A stretch of 64,000 nucleotides of DNA, taken from NCBI RefSeq assembly GCF_963378085.1, contig NZ_OY726395.1, positions 4,526,001-4,590,000 on the forward strand, in the 5' to 3' direction. The position numbers and the translations under genes are program-made. This stretch comes from Mycolicibacterium sp. MU0050. GTDB lineage: Bacteria > Actinomycetota > Actinomycetes > Mycobacteriales > Mycobacteriaceae. The notes beneath the pieces are model-generated. The model was not told where the DNA came from. It was given only the letters and a program-made list of their open reading frames with translations, and did not search any database. Of this stretch, positions 26,523-35,300 are shown piece by piece; position 1 is the stretch's first letter; each line of letters begins with the position of its first letter.

Positions 26523-27104
26523 CTATGCCGCTGGGGCGGCTCGGCCGATACCGCTGCGCAACTTCAGCGCCTTCACGATCTGCCCGATACCGACGACGAT
26601 GAGGCAGATACCGGTCACGATCGCCAGCAGGACGATGGAATCTATCGGCGAAGCCAGGACGATCATCCCGGCCAGGACGGTGATCACGCCGAGGAAGATC
26701 TGCCAACCGCGGCCAGGCAGATCCGGATAGCTGATGCCGAGGACGGTTTCGGAGACGCCCTGGAAGATGAACCCGACACCGATCCAGATCGCCAGGAACA
26801 ACACGCCGAGGCCTTCGCCGAAGTTCCGAAATGCCAAGACCGCCAGCACCACCGACAGCGCGCCGGTGATGAAGAACAACACCCGGGTGCCCGCCGACTC
26901 GTCGGCGCCGAAGGCCGCCACCACCTGAGCGATACCGGACACCAGCAGGTACACCCCGAACAGCACGGCGGCGACCACGATCGAGATCGTGGGCCAGACC
27001 AGCAGCAGGATGCCCAGGACCAGGGCGAAAACGCCCCAGGCCAATGCGGTCTGCCAGAGCGCACGCAACAAACGGGGGGTGATCAGCGATCCGGATAACG
27101 ACAT
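26523..27104 (-). CDS. HdeD-like (DUF308) membrane protein
   Basis: A 193-residue protein made of about six hydrophobic helices with the repeat-like WGVFALVLGILLLVWP and IFLGVITVLAGMIVLASP segments of the HdeD/DUF308 family, linked to acid or envelope stress in other bacteria. The ATG at 27104 has GGAGGAGA just upstream. It opens the leftward cluster with a small membrane protein, oleate hydratase and a charged protein, and is divergent from the PucR-type regulator. Confidence 0.85.
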   Translation of the reverse strand: MSLSGSLITPRLLRALWQTALAWGVFALVLGILLLVWPTISIVVAAVLFGVYLLVSGIAQVVAAFGADESAGTRVLFFITGALSVVLAVLAFRNFGEGLGVLFLAIWIGVGFIFQGVSETVLGISYPDLPGRGWQIFLGVITVLAGMIVLASPIDSIVLLAIVTGICLIVVGIGQIVKALKLRSGIGRAAPAA

Positions 27105-27173
27105 ACTTCTCCTCCGACGACTACCTCTGACAACGGGCACCCCGCCCCGTGATCGCGCATCAGGGGCAAAGGT

Positions 27174-27200
27174 CCGGCGCGGGCAAGTTGCCCGCGCCGG
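27174..27200. repeat. 27-bp near-perfect palindrome
   Basis: CCGGCGCGGGCAA and TTGCCCGCGCCGG are perfect 13-bp arms around a single G. It is 69 bp upstream of the HdeD-like start. It may be a cruciform-type operator or, if transcribed, a blocking hairpin between the divergent units. Confidence 0.6.
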
Positions 27201-27283
27201 TATACATTTCGGGTCTTACGTCGAATCCACGTTTTGTTCTGCTGTATTAGCAAACACGATTTCGCACATCGGGGTGTGTCCGA

Positions 27284-27295
27284 CCACAATTGTGG
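27284..27295. promoter_or_regulatory. CCACAATTGTGG palindrome upstream of PucR-type gene
   Basis: A perfect 12-bp palindrome 32 bp before the regulator's GTG start, a good candidate for autoregulation by the PucR-type protein. Confidence 0.45.
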
Positions 27296-27327
27296 CAACG
27301 CGGTCGCGACCCTCCTATGCTTCGAGC

Positions 27328-28542
27328 GTGAGCTCAGTCGATGGCGACAACCAACTCGTCGAGCTTGGTGGACTGCTGGAGTCCCGAGTCTCCGAGATCG
27401 CCCGCAGCGTCGTCGATTCGGTTCGGACCGGGGTCGCGTTCTACCGCAGCAACGACATCGTCACGGATGACGATCTGTTCGAGACCGCGGCGGGCCATCT
27501 GCGCCTGGTGTTCCAGGCGTTGCAGAACGGCGCCACCTTCGACACCACCCCGGCCTCGACGACCGGCCGCAAGCGAGCCACCGCCGGCGTGCCCATGCCT
27601 CCGGTGATGGACGCCTTCCGCGTGGCAAGCCACCACGCGTGGACCCTGATGGTCGAGTTCGCCGGCGATCATCCGGAGATCAGCGGCCCGGCGCTGTTGC
27701 GCGCCACCGAGCGATTCTGGGAGGGCCAGGATCGCTACACCGCCGCGATGACCGCCGCCTACCACGAGCAGGCCACCCATCAGGTCCTCGAGGACGCCGC
27801 CGAACAAGCCGCGCTGACCGAGGCCCTGTTGCAGGGCCGTCCACTCGGCGACCACAGCCTGTGGGATGTCGCCCAGCTGTTGGGGATTCCCGCCCAAGGT
27901 CCCTACGTCGTCGTCGCCGCCGCGGTGCCGCAGGTCGGCCGACAGGCACTTCCGCGGATCGAGGTGTTGCTGCGCGACATCGATATTTTCTCGGCCTGGC
28001 GGCTGCTACCCGACCTGCAGATCGGCATCGCCCACATTGCCGCCCCGGCCGCCCTGGACGACATGGTCGAGCTGCTGCGACAAGTGACGACCACCCGCGT
28101 CGGGGTGAGCCCGGGGTTCGCCGACCTGGCCGACACCGCGCGGTCCTTGCGCTATGCGCGGGTGGCGATGGCCTCCCCGACCGCTCACGACCCGGTGGGC
28201 GTCTTCGACGACTCAATCCTTGGCGTCGCGGCCGTCAGCGCCCCGGAGGTCACCCGCAAGCTCTCCGAGCTCACCCTGGGCGCGTTCCATGATCTTCCCG
28301 CGGATGAAAGATGGGCCCTGCTGGACACTTTCGCCGCGTGGCTGGATCACAAGGGCTCGACCCAAGGTGCCGCCGAAGCACTGTTCTGCCATCCCAACAC
28401 GGTGCGGAACCGACTTCGCCGCATCGAAGAACACACCGGAAAGTCACTGAGCAGTCCGCGCGAGCTTGCCGAGCTCTGCCTGGCCTTCGAGGTCGCCGCG
28501 CGCCTCGGCGAACAACGCCCCACCGACCCGTCAACCGACTAG
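27328..28542 (+). CDS. PucR/CdaR-type helix-turn-helix regulator
   Basis: A 404-residue regulator. The C-terminal PucR HTH (about 335-385) includes TFAAWLDHKGSTQGAAEAL, HPNTVRNRLRRIEEHTG and an ELCLAFEVAAR end. The middle looks like the GGDEF-related CdaR domain (PYVVVAAAVPQ, RVGVSPGFADLADTARSLRYARVAM), and the N-terminal half is helical. The GTG at 27328 begins the family-like sequence; upstream frame is not. It lies 15 bp before the hydroxyacyl-CoA dehydrogenase gene and is divergent from the oleate hydratase cluster, so it may sense a fatty-acid-derived signal. Confidence 0.85.
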   Translation: MSSVDGDNQLVELGGLLESRVSEIARSVVDSVRTGVAFYRSNDIVTDDDLFETAAGHLRLVFQALQNGATFDTTPASTTGRKRATAGVPMPPVMDAFRVASHHAWTLMVEFAGDHPEISGPALLRATERFWEGQDRYTAAMTAAYHEQATHQVLEDAAEQAALTEALLQGRPLGDHSLWDVAQLLGIPAQGPYVVVAAAVPQVGRQALPRIEVLLRDIDIFSAWRLLPDLQIGIAHIAAPAALDDMVELLRQVTTTRVGVSPGFADLADTARSLRYARVAMASPTAHDPVGVFDDSILGVAAVSAPEVTRKLSELTLGAFHDLPADERWALLDTFAAWLDHKGSTQGAAEALFCHPNTVRNRLRRIEEHTGKSLSSPRELAELCLAFEVAARLGEQRPTDPSTD

Positions 28543-28557
28543 AGAAAGTTGCACACC

Positions 28558-29415
28558 ATGTCAGCTGCCATCACCAATGTCACCGTTCTGGGCACCGGGG
28601 TGCTCGGCTCGCAGATTGCCTACCAGAGTGCGTTCAAGGGCTGCACCGTAACCGCCTACGACATCAACGACGACGTGCTCGCCACCGCCCGGAAACGCTT
28701 CGCCACGCTCTCCGAGACCTACGCGCGCGAGGTGCCGGACGCCAAGGACGGCGCCAACGAGGCCGCCCTGACCCGGTTGACGCTGACCTCCGATCTGGCC
28801 GCCGCGGTCGGCGACGCCGACCTGGTGATCGAGGCCATCCCGGAGGTCGCCGACCTGAAACGACAAACCTTCGAGAAGGTCGGTGAACTCGCGCCAGCGA
28901 AAACCATCATCGCGACGAACTCGTCCACCCTGCTGCCAAGCGAACTCAAGGATTCGACCGGCCGACCCGACCGATTCCTGGCCCTGCACTTCGCCAATCG
29001 CGTCTGGCAGCTCAACACCGCTGAGATCATGGGCACCCCCGACACCGACCCCGCGGTGTACTCCCGAGTCGTCGAGTTCGCCAAGGCCATCGGCATGGTC
29101 CCCATCGAATTACACAAGGAGAAGGCCGGTTACGTCCTCAACTCGCTGCTGGTGCCGTTCCTGCACGCCGCGGCGGAACTGGCCGCCGGCGGTTACGCCG
29201 ACCCCGCCGACGTCGACACCACCTGGCGGATCGGCACCGGTGCGCCCCTGGGGCCGTTCCAGATCTACGACATCATCGGCCTGAACACGCCGTACAACAT
29301 CATGGTGCACGGCGATGCCGAATCTCAGCAGCTGGCGGCCTGGCTCAAGACGAACTACATCGACAAGGGCAAGCTCGGCATGGAGTCCGGCGAGGGGTTC
29401 TACAAGTACGGCTGA
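28558..29415 (+). CDS. 3-hydroxyacyl-CoA dehydrogenase (short, 3-hydroxybutyryl-CoA type)
   Basis: A 285-residue NAD-dependent enzyme. The Rossmann motif is VLGTGVLGSQIAYQSAFKG (about 9-27), NSSTLLPSEL and LHFANRVWQLN (with the catalytic His) are conserved, and a C-terminal helical domain ends GEGFYKYG. It should oxidise 3-hydroxyacyl-CoA in beta-oxidation or reduce acetoacetyl-CoA. I took the ATG at 28558 (GAGAAAG upstream); a TTG 9 bp earlier is possible. It forms a pair with the PucR-type regulator. Confidence 0.9.
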   Translation: MSAAITNVTVLGTGVLGSQIAYQSAFKGCTVTAYDINDDVLATARKRFATLSETYAREVPDAKDGANEAALTRLTLTSDLAAAVGDADLVIEAIPEVADLKRQTFEKVGELAPAKTIIATNSSTLLPSELKDSTGRPDRFLALHFANRVWQLNTAEIMGTPDTDPAVYSRVVEFAKAIGMVPIELHKEKAGYVLNSLLVPFLHAAAELAAGGYADPADVDTTWRIGTGAPLGPFQIYDIIGLNTPYNIMVHGDAESQQLAAWLKTNYIDKGKLGMESGEGFYKYG

Positions 29416-29558
29416 CCCGCGGCGGCGCTCGCCAGGGCGGTTCGACTGCACCGATACAGCTGACACCGAAGGCAACGGGGTGCGCACGGGCGAATCGGGG
29501 TTTCCTACACTGACAACTTTATCCTCGCCCTGAACCACACCAGATCGGACCGAAATCA

Positions 29559-31097
29559 ATGCTCATCGGGATACCGCGCGAGTCGCTGCCTGGCGAAACG
29601 CGAGTCGCCGCCACCCCTGCGACCGTCGCGCAACTGATCAAGCTGGGCTACTCGGTCCTGGTTGAGTCGGGCGCGGGCAGCGCCTCCAGTTTCGCCGACT
29701 CCGCCTACGTGGCGGCCGGCGCCGACATCGGCTCGGCGCAGCAGGCGCTCGGCGCGGAGGTGGTGCTGAAGGTCAACGCGCCCGACGAGGGCGAGATCGC
29801 CGCCCTGCGCGACGGCGCCACGCTGATCAGCCTGATCTCACCGGCGCTGAATCCCGAGCTGGTCGAGCGGCTGTCCAGGCGCGCGATCACCGTGTTGGCC
29901 ATGGACGCGGTGCCCCGCATCTCCCGGGCGCAGTCGCTGGACGTGTTGTCCTCGATGGCGAACATCGCCGGGTATCGCGCGGTGGTCGAGGCGGCACACA
30001 CCTTCGGCCGGTTCTTCACCGGCCAGGTCACCGCCGCCGGCAAGGTGCCGCCGGCCAAGGTGCTGGTGGTCGGGGCCGGCGTGGCCGGGCTGGCCGCCAT
30101 CGGCGCGGCCGGCAGCCTCGGTGCGATCGTGCGCGCCACCGACCCCCGCCCCGAGGTCGCCGATCAGGTCAAATCGCTGGGCGGCGAGTACCTGGCCGTG
30201 GACCCCGCGGCAGCCGAGGTGTCGGCGACCGGCTACGCCAAGGAGATGGGCGACGACTACAAGGCCCGCGAGGCGGCGCTCTACGCCGAGCAGTGCAAGG
30301 ACGTCGACATCATCGTCACGACGGCGCTCATCCCGGGCAAGCCGGCGCCGCGCATCATCACCGCCGACATGGTGGCCTCGATGAAGTCGGGCAGCGTGAT
30401 CGTCGACATGGCCGCGGCCAACGGCGGCAACGTCGAGGGCAGCGTCAAGGACCAGGCGATCGTCACCGAAAACGGCGTGACCATCATCGGCTACACCGAC
30501 CTGGCCGGGCGGCTCCCCGCGCAGGCCTCCCAGCTGTACGGCACCAACCTGGTAAACCTGCTCAAGCTGCTGACCCCGGAGAAGGACGGCCGGCTCACCC
30601 TCGACTTCGACGACGTCGTCCAGCGCTCCATGACCGTCGTGCGCGACGGACAGGTCACCTGGCCCCCGCCGCCGGTGCAGGTCTCGGCCGCCCCGGCCGC
30701 CGGCGCGGCCACCCAGAAGGCTCCGGTCGAATCGGAGCCCAAGCAACCCATGTCGACCGGGCGCCGACTCGGCGTCGCGTTCAGTGCGGCCGCCGCGATC
30801 TTCGTCCTGATCGCGCTCTCCCCCGCCGCCCTGCAGGTTCACCTGACGGTGTTCGCGCTGGCGATCGTCATCGGCTATTACGTCATCGGCAACGTGCACC
30901 ACGCGCTGCACACCCCGCTGATGTCGGTCACCAACGCGATCTCCGGGATCATCGTGGTCGGCGCGCTGCTGCAGATCGGGCAGTACGACACCACCATCAC
31001 CGCACTGGCTTTCGTGGCGATCCTGGTCGCCAGCATCAACGTCTTCGGCGGCTTCGCGGTGACACGCCGCATGCTCGCGATGTTCTCCCGCAGCTAG
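29559..31097 (+). CDS. pntA: NAD(P) transhydrogenase subunit alpha, fused PntAA-PntAB form
   Basis: A 512-residue alpha subunit of the proton-translocating transhydrogenase. The NAD(H)-binding domain I (about 1-370) begins [20 protein letters not shown] and has [22 protein letters not shown]. After an Ala/Pro linker come membrane helices (about 410-505, with [26 protein letters not shown]). M. tuberculosis carries these as two genes (pntAa, pntAb); here they are one frame. It lies 34 bp before pntB, with which it couples NADH-to-NADPH hydride transfer to the proton gradient. Confidence 0.93.
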   Translation: MLIGIPRESLPGETRVAATPATVAQLIKLGYSVLVESGAGSASSFADSAYVAAGADIGSAQQALGAEVVLKVNAPDEGEIAALRDGATLISLISPALNPELVERLSRRAITVLAMDAVPRISRAQSLDVLSSMANIAGYRAVVEAAHTFGRFFTGQVTAAGKVPPAKVLVVGAGVAGLAAIGAAGSLGAIVRATDPRPEVADQVKSLGGEYLAVDPAAAEVSATGYAKEMGDDYKAREAALYAEQCKDVDIIVTTALIPGKPAPRIITADMVASMKSGSVIVDMAAANGGNVEGSVKDQAIVTENGVTIIGYTDLAGRLPAQASQLYGTNLVNLLKLLTPEKDGRLTLDFDDVVQRSMTVVRDGQVTWPPPPVQVSAAPAAGAATQKAPVESEPKQPMSTGRRLGVAFSAAAAIFVLIALSPAALQVHLTVFALAIVIGYYVIGNVHHALHTPLMSVTNAISGIIVVGALLQIGQYDTTITALAFVAILVASINVFGGFAVTRRMLAMFSRS

Positions 31098-31131
31098 AAG
31101 CCCGCCTGCCTACCCGATCGGAACCAAATCC

Positions 31132-32547
31132 ATGCTGGAACAAATCGCTACCGCGGCCTACGTCGTCGCCGCCCTGCTCTTCGTCCTCGCCCTGGCGGGC
31201 CTGTCCAAGCACGAGACCTCCCGCGCCGGCATCAGCTTCGGCATCGTGGGCATGGCCATCGCCCTGATCGCGACCATCGCGCTGGCCATCAACCACGAGA
31301 TCGAACCGGTGGGCCTGGCGCTGCTGGCCGTGGCCATGCTCGTCGGCGCGGCCATCGGCCTGTGGCGCGCCCGGATCGTCGAGATGACCGGCATGCCGGA
31401 ACTGATCGCGCTGCTGCACTCGTTCGTCGGCCTGGCCGCCGTACTGGTCGGCTGGAACGGCTACCTGCACATCGAGGCGCACCCGGAAGGTGCGGACACC
31501 CTGGCGATGGCCGCCGAGGGCATGCTCGGCATCCACTCCGCCGAGGTGGTCATCGGCGTCTTCATCGGCGCGGTGACGTTCACCGGTTCCATCGTGGCCA
31601 ACCTGAAGCTGTCGGCGCGGATGAAGTCCGCGCCGATGATGCTGCCCGGCAAGAACATCATCAACGTCGGGACGCTGGTGGTGTTCGCCGCGCTGACGGC
31701 CTGGTTCGTCATCGATCCGCAGCTGTGGCTGCTGGCCGTCGTCACCGTGCTCGCGCTGCTGCTGGGCTGGCACCTGGTCGCCTCCATCGGCGGCGGCGAC
31801 ATGCCCGTCGTGGTCTCGATGCTCAACAGCTACTCCGGGTGGGCGGCCGCCGCCGCCGGCTTCCTGCTGGGCAACGACCTGCTGATCATCACCGGCGCGC
31901 TCGTCGGCTCCTCGGGTGCCTACCTGTCCTACATCATGTGCAAGGCCATGAACCGGTCGTTCATCTCGGTGATCGCCGGCGGCTTCGGCATCGAGGCAGG
32001 CCCCTCGGACGATCAGGACTACGGCGAACACCGCGAGATCACGGCCGAGGGCGTCGCCGAACTGCTCACCGGCGCCGACACCGTCGTCATCACTCCCGGC
32101 TACGGCATGGCCGTGGCCCAGGCGCAGTACGGCGTGGCCGACCTGACGCGCAAGCTGCGCGAGCGCGGCGTGAACGTCCGGTTCGGCATCCACCCCGTCG
32201 CCGGCCGCCTGCCCGGGCACATGAACGTGCTGCTGGCCGAGGCCAAGGTGCCCTACGACATCGTCCTGGAGATGGACGAGATCAACGACGACTTCGACAA
32301 CACGGCCGTCGTCCTGGTCATCGGCGCCAACGACACGGTCAACCCCGCCGCCTCCGAAGACCCGAGCAGCCCGATCGCCGGCATGCCCGTGCTGACGGTG
32401 TGGAACGCCGACAACGTCGTCGTGTTCAAGCGGTCGATGGCCTCCGGGTACGCCGGCGTGCAGAATCCGCTGTTCTTCCGGGAGAACACCCAGATGCTCT
32501 TCGGCGACGCCCGCGACCGCGTCAACGACATTCTCGCGGCGATGTAG
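31132..32547 (+). CDS. pntB: NAD(P) transhydrogenase subunit beta
   Basis: A 471-residue beta subunit. An N-terminal half of about nine membrane helices is followed by the NADP(H)-binding domain III, which starts near [21 protein letters not shown] (about 321-341) and has [36 protein letters not shown] and [11 protein letters not shown]. These are classical PntB features. It should form the proton channel and NADP site with PntA in the plasma membrane, supplying NADPH for lipid synthesis and redox defence. Confidence 0.94.
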   Translation: MLEQIATAAYVVAALLFVLALAGLSKHETSRAGISFGIVGMAIALIATIALAINHEIEPVGLALLAVAMLVGAAIGLWRARIVEMTGMPELIALLHSFVGLAAVLVGWNGYLHIEAHPEGADTLAMAAEGMLGIHSAEVVIGVFIGAVTFTGSIVANLKLSARMKSAPMMLPGKNIINVGTLVVFAALTAWFVIDPQLWLLAVVTVLALLLGWHLVASIGGGDMPVVVSMLNSYSGWAAAAAGFLLGNDLLIITGALVGSSGAYLSYIMCKAMNRSFISVIAGGFGIEAGPSDDQDYGEHREITAEGVAELLTGADTVVITPGYGMAVAQAQYGVADLTRKLRERGVNVRFGIHPVAGRLPGHMNVLLAEAKVPYDIVLEMDEINDDFDNTAVVLVIGANDTVNPAASEDPSSPIAGMPVLTVWNADNVVVFKRSMASGYAGVQNPLFFRENTQMLFGDARDRVNDILAAM

Positions 32548-32640
32548 CGTGCGCTCCGGTCCGCGGGCCGGACCGCTCACACCGAACGTCGGCCCGCCGT
32601 CGGGCCCCCCGAGCCCTGCAATATGGTGGAGCGCGAGCGA

Positions 32641-32656
32641 CCAACCGAACGGTTGG
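32641..32656. promoter_or_regulatory. Candidate TetR operator (CCAAYY...RRTTGG), site 2
   Basis: CCAACCG and CGGTTGG are perfect 7-bp arms around AA. It lies 26 bp before the fadE2 start and is the most symmetric of three related sites in this window. Confidence 0.6.
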
Positions 32657-32682
32657 GGCAGGGCGAAACGAGAGGCCATCGG

Positions 32683-33912
32683 ATGGATTTCGCGATGTCG
32701 GCGAAAGCACAGGACTACCACCAGCGGCTGACCGACTTCATGGTCGAGCACGTGTTCCCGGCGGAGGAGGCCTACGACGCCTATCGCGCCGAGAAGGGAC
32801 CAAAGGATTTCACGGTTCCCCCAGTGGTCGAGGAACTCAAGAAGATCGCGCGCAAGCAGGGGCTGTGGAACCTGTTCCTGCCGTCGGAGTCCGGGCTGAG
32901 CAACGTCGAGTACGCGCCGCTGGCCGAGATCAGCGGGTGGAGCACCGAGATCGCCCCCGAGGCCATCAACTGCGCGGCGCCGGACACCGGCAACATGGAG
33001 ACCCTGCACCTGTTCGCCACCGAGGAACAGCGCAAGCAGTGGCTCGAGCCGTTGCTCGCCGGTGAGATCCGGTCCGCGTTCTCCATGACCGAGCCCGCGG
33101 TGGCCTCCAGCGATGCCCGCAACATCCAGACCGCGATCGTCCGCGACGGCGACCACTACGTCATCAACGGCCGCAAGTGGTGGACCTCGGGCGCCAACGA
33201 CCCGCGCTGCAAGATCCTGATCGTGATGGGCCGCACCAATCCCGACGCGGCCAGCCATCAGCAGCAGTCGATGATCCTCGTGCCTGTCGACACCCCCGGC
33301 GTCAAGATCCTGCGCTCGACAAGCGTTTTCGGCTGGCAGGACCAGCACGGGCACGCCGAGATCGTCTACGACAACGTCCGCGTCCCGGCGTCGAACCTGC
33401 TGGGTGAGGAGGGCGGCGGTTTCGCGATCGCGCAGGCCCGGCTCGGACCCGGTCGCATTCACCACTGCATGCGGGCGATCGGCGTGGCCGAGCGCGCGCT
33501 GGCGCTGATGGTCGACCGCGTCCAGACGCGCATCGCCTTCGGCAAGCCGCTGGCCGAGCAGGGCATGATCCAGCACTCGATTGCGGTGTCGCGCAACGAG
33601 ATCGACCAGGCCCGCATGTTGTGTCACAAGGCCGCCTGGGTCATCGACAAGGAAGGCAACAAGGCCGCCCACGGCCTGGTCTCCCAGATCAAGGCCGTCG
33701 CCCCGCAGATGGCGTGCAACGTGATCGACCGCGCCATCCAGGTCCACGGCGGTGCCGGGGTTTCCGACGACACGGTGCTGGCCCGGATGTACGGCTGGCA
33801 GCGCGCCATGCGGATCTTCGACGGCCCCGACGAGGTGCACCTGCGCACCATCGCGCGCCACGAGCTAGGCCGGGAGAAGAGCCCGCTGGCCGCGGCGGTC
33901 ACCCCGAAGTGA
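32683..33912 (+). CDS. fadE2: FadE2-like acyl-CoA dehydrogenase
   Basis: A 409-residue flavin acyl-CoA dehydrogenase, like Rv0154c, that should introduce the first double bond in beta-oxidation of an unknown acyl-CoA. AFSMTEPAVASSDARN (about 127-142) and the GRKWWTSGANDP segment form the FAD/substrate site. VHGGAGVSDDTVLARMYGWQRAMRIFDGPDEVHL (about 355-390) is the C-terminal signature, closer to the ACAD10/11 group than to short-chain dehydrogenases. The ATG at 32683 has GAGAGG 8 nt upstream. It overlaps ptpB by GTGA. Confidence 0.9.
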   Translation: MDFAMSAKAQDYHQRLTDFMVEHVFPAEEAYDAYRAEKGPKDFTVPPVVEELKKIARKQGLWNLFLPSESGLSNVEYAPLAEISGWSTEIAPEAINCAAPDTGNMETLHLFATEEQRKQWLEPLLAGEIRSAFSMTEPAVASSDARNIQTAIVRDGDHYVINGRKWWTSGANDPRCKILIVMGRTNPDAASHQQQSMILVPVDTPGVKILRSTSVFGWQDQHGHAEIVYDNVRVPASNLLGEEGGGFAIAQARLGPGRIHHCMRAIGVAERALALMVDRVQTRIAFGKPLAEQGMIQHSIAVSRNEIDQARMLCHKAAWVIDKEGNKAAHGLVSQIKAVAPQMACNVIDRAIQVHGGAGVSDDTVLARMYGWQRAMRIFDGPDEVHLRTIARHELGREKSPLAAAVTPK

Positions 33913-34727
33913 CCAAGGAGCTGTCGGGCGGCTGGAACTTCCGCGACGTCGCGGATTCGACCGGGGGTGCGGTGCGCCCCGGTCGGCTCTTCCGCGCCGG
34001 TGAGCTGACCAAGCTCGACGACACCGGGGTGGCGCAGTTGGCCCAGCTGGGCGTCACCGACGTTGCCGACCTGCGCAGCGGTCGCGAAGTCGAGCGGCAC
34101 GGCGCCGACCTGGTGCCCGACGGCGTCAAGGTCCATCTGCTGCCGTTCGTGGACGTGGTGGCGGCGGTAGACGGCGGCGACGACGTCGATGCGCCGCACG
34201 AGCAGGCGTTCAAGCGCCTGATGACCGAAAAGCCCGACGACGAGTCGCCCGTCGATGCGGCGAAGCGGTACATGACCGAGTCCTACACGGCCTTCGCCAA
34301 GGCGCCCGGGGCCGCGCGTGCGGTGCACCGGACGGCGACGCTGCTCGCCGACGGTGCCTCGGTGCTCACCCACTGCTTCGCCGGCAAGGACCGCACCGGC
34401 TTCTCCGTCGCCGTCATCCTCGACGTCACCGGGGTCGAACGCGACGCCATCATGAACGATTACCTGCACAGCAACGCCGCCGCGCCGCAGCTGCGCGAGC
34501 AGATTCTGGGAATGATCCGCAACCGCTTCGACGGTGAGCTCCCCGCCGACGCCGCGGAGTTCACCGCAGCCCGGCTGTCCGACGACGTGCTGGGCGTCCG
34601 GCCGGAGTACCTGGACACCGCGCTACGGATCGTCGAGGCCGACTACGGGTCGGTGCGCGGCTACCTGGAATCCACCGGGGTCACCGACGATCAGCTGTCC
34701 CGGCTGCGAACGGCGCTGCGGGGCTGA
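33909..34727 (+). CDS. ptpB: PtpB-like protein tyrosine / phosphoinositide phosphatase
   Basis: A 272-residue phosphatase, like the M. tuberculosis effector PtpB (Rv0153c). The P-loop is HCFAGKDRTG (His155, Cys156, Arg162), a CX5R motif with the Lys and Asp typical of triple-specificity phosphatases. GGWNFRDV near the N-terminus and the helical lid insertion (about 90-140) also fit. The GTG start lies within the fadE2 stop (GTGA), so the two are translationally coupled. In an environmental species its target is unlikely to be host signalling only. Confidence 0.92.
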   Translation: MTKELSGGWNFRDVADSTGGAVRPGRLFRAGELTKLDDTGVAQLAQLGVTDVADLRSGREVERHGADLVPDGVKVHLLPFVDVVAAVDGGDDVDAPHEQAFKRLMTEKPDDESPVDAAKRYMTESYTAFAKAPGAARAVHRTATLLADGASVLTHCFAGKDRTGFSVAVILDVTGVERDAIMNDYLHSNAAAPQLREQILGMIRNRFDGELPADAAEFTAARLSDDVLGVRPEYLDTALRIVEADYGSVRGYLESTGVTDDQLSRLRTALRG

Positions 34728-34817
34728 TCGTCCCCCGCACTCCGGTGCGCCCGGTCCCGGCCGAAGCCCTGCTTTCGGCGTGAAAATCCACGCCCAGTAT
34801 GGAAAATCGCGCCGAAA

Positions 34818-35300
34818 TCACCAGAAGAGGACGGCGCAGGCCCACACGATGGTCGAGGCCAGCACGCCGACAAGTTCCACGCCGATGGACAGCAACGCGC
34901 CCTTGACGGCGTGCACGGTGGACACCCAGGCCCGAGTCGCGTCCCGGCCAGAGGCCAACTCGGCGACGAACACCCCCGCGACGAAGCCGATGAGCAGGCC
35001 GATGATCGGGATGACGAAGAACCCGACGATGCCGCAGACCGCGCCGATGACCAGCACCGACGTCCGCACCTGCGCCTGCCGCATGCGTTTGACGGGCCAC
35101 AGGTACTTGATGACCTCGGCGGTGAGGAACAACGCCGTGACGATGCCGAGGGTCACCCAGCCCACGGTGGTGCGCTCCACCAGCGCCCACACCAGGATCG
35201 AACCGAACACCAGCAGCGCGCCGGGCAACACCGGCAGGATGATGCCGGCCAGCCCGATGGCGATGGCCAACGCGACCAGCGCGATGCCGAGGGTGCTCAC
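34818..35300 (-). CDS. DUF456 membrane protein
   Basis: A 160-residue protein that is nearly all hydrophobic helices with short loops (LAGIILPVLPGALLVFGSILVWAL, then SVLVIGAVCGIVGFFVIPIIGLLIGFVAGVF with Gly-rich repeats), as in DUF456. The GTG at 35300 overlaps the quinone oxidoreductase stop (GTGA), making it the last gene of a leftward operon. The role is unknown; it is convergent with ptpB with a 90-bp gap. Confidence 0.82.
   Translation of the reverse strand: MSTLGIALVALAIAIGLAGIILPVLPGALLVFGSILVWALVERTTVGWVTLGIVTALFLTAEVIKYLWPVKRMRQAQVRTSVLVIGAVCGIVGFFVIPIIGLLIGFVAGVFVAELASGRDATRAWVSTVHAVKGALLSIGVELVGVLASTIVWACAVLFW

Larger units (their letters stand above)
27105..27327. promoter_or_regulatory. 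Divergent promoter region, HdeD cluster / PucR regulator
   Basis: This 223-bp region contains two strong palindromes (27174-27200 and 27284-27295) and A/T-rich TATACAT and TGTATTAG segments that could be -10 elements. It probably controls both the oleate hydratase cluster and the regulator. Confidence 0.5.

Noticed and set aside
31036..33861. A 941-codon leftward open frame
   Set aside because: It is antisense to pntB and fadE2, which are unmistakable; the product is His/Gly/Asp/Arg-rich as expected from high-GC shadows.
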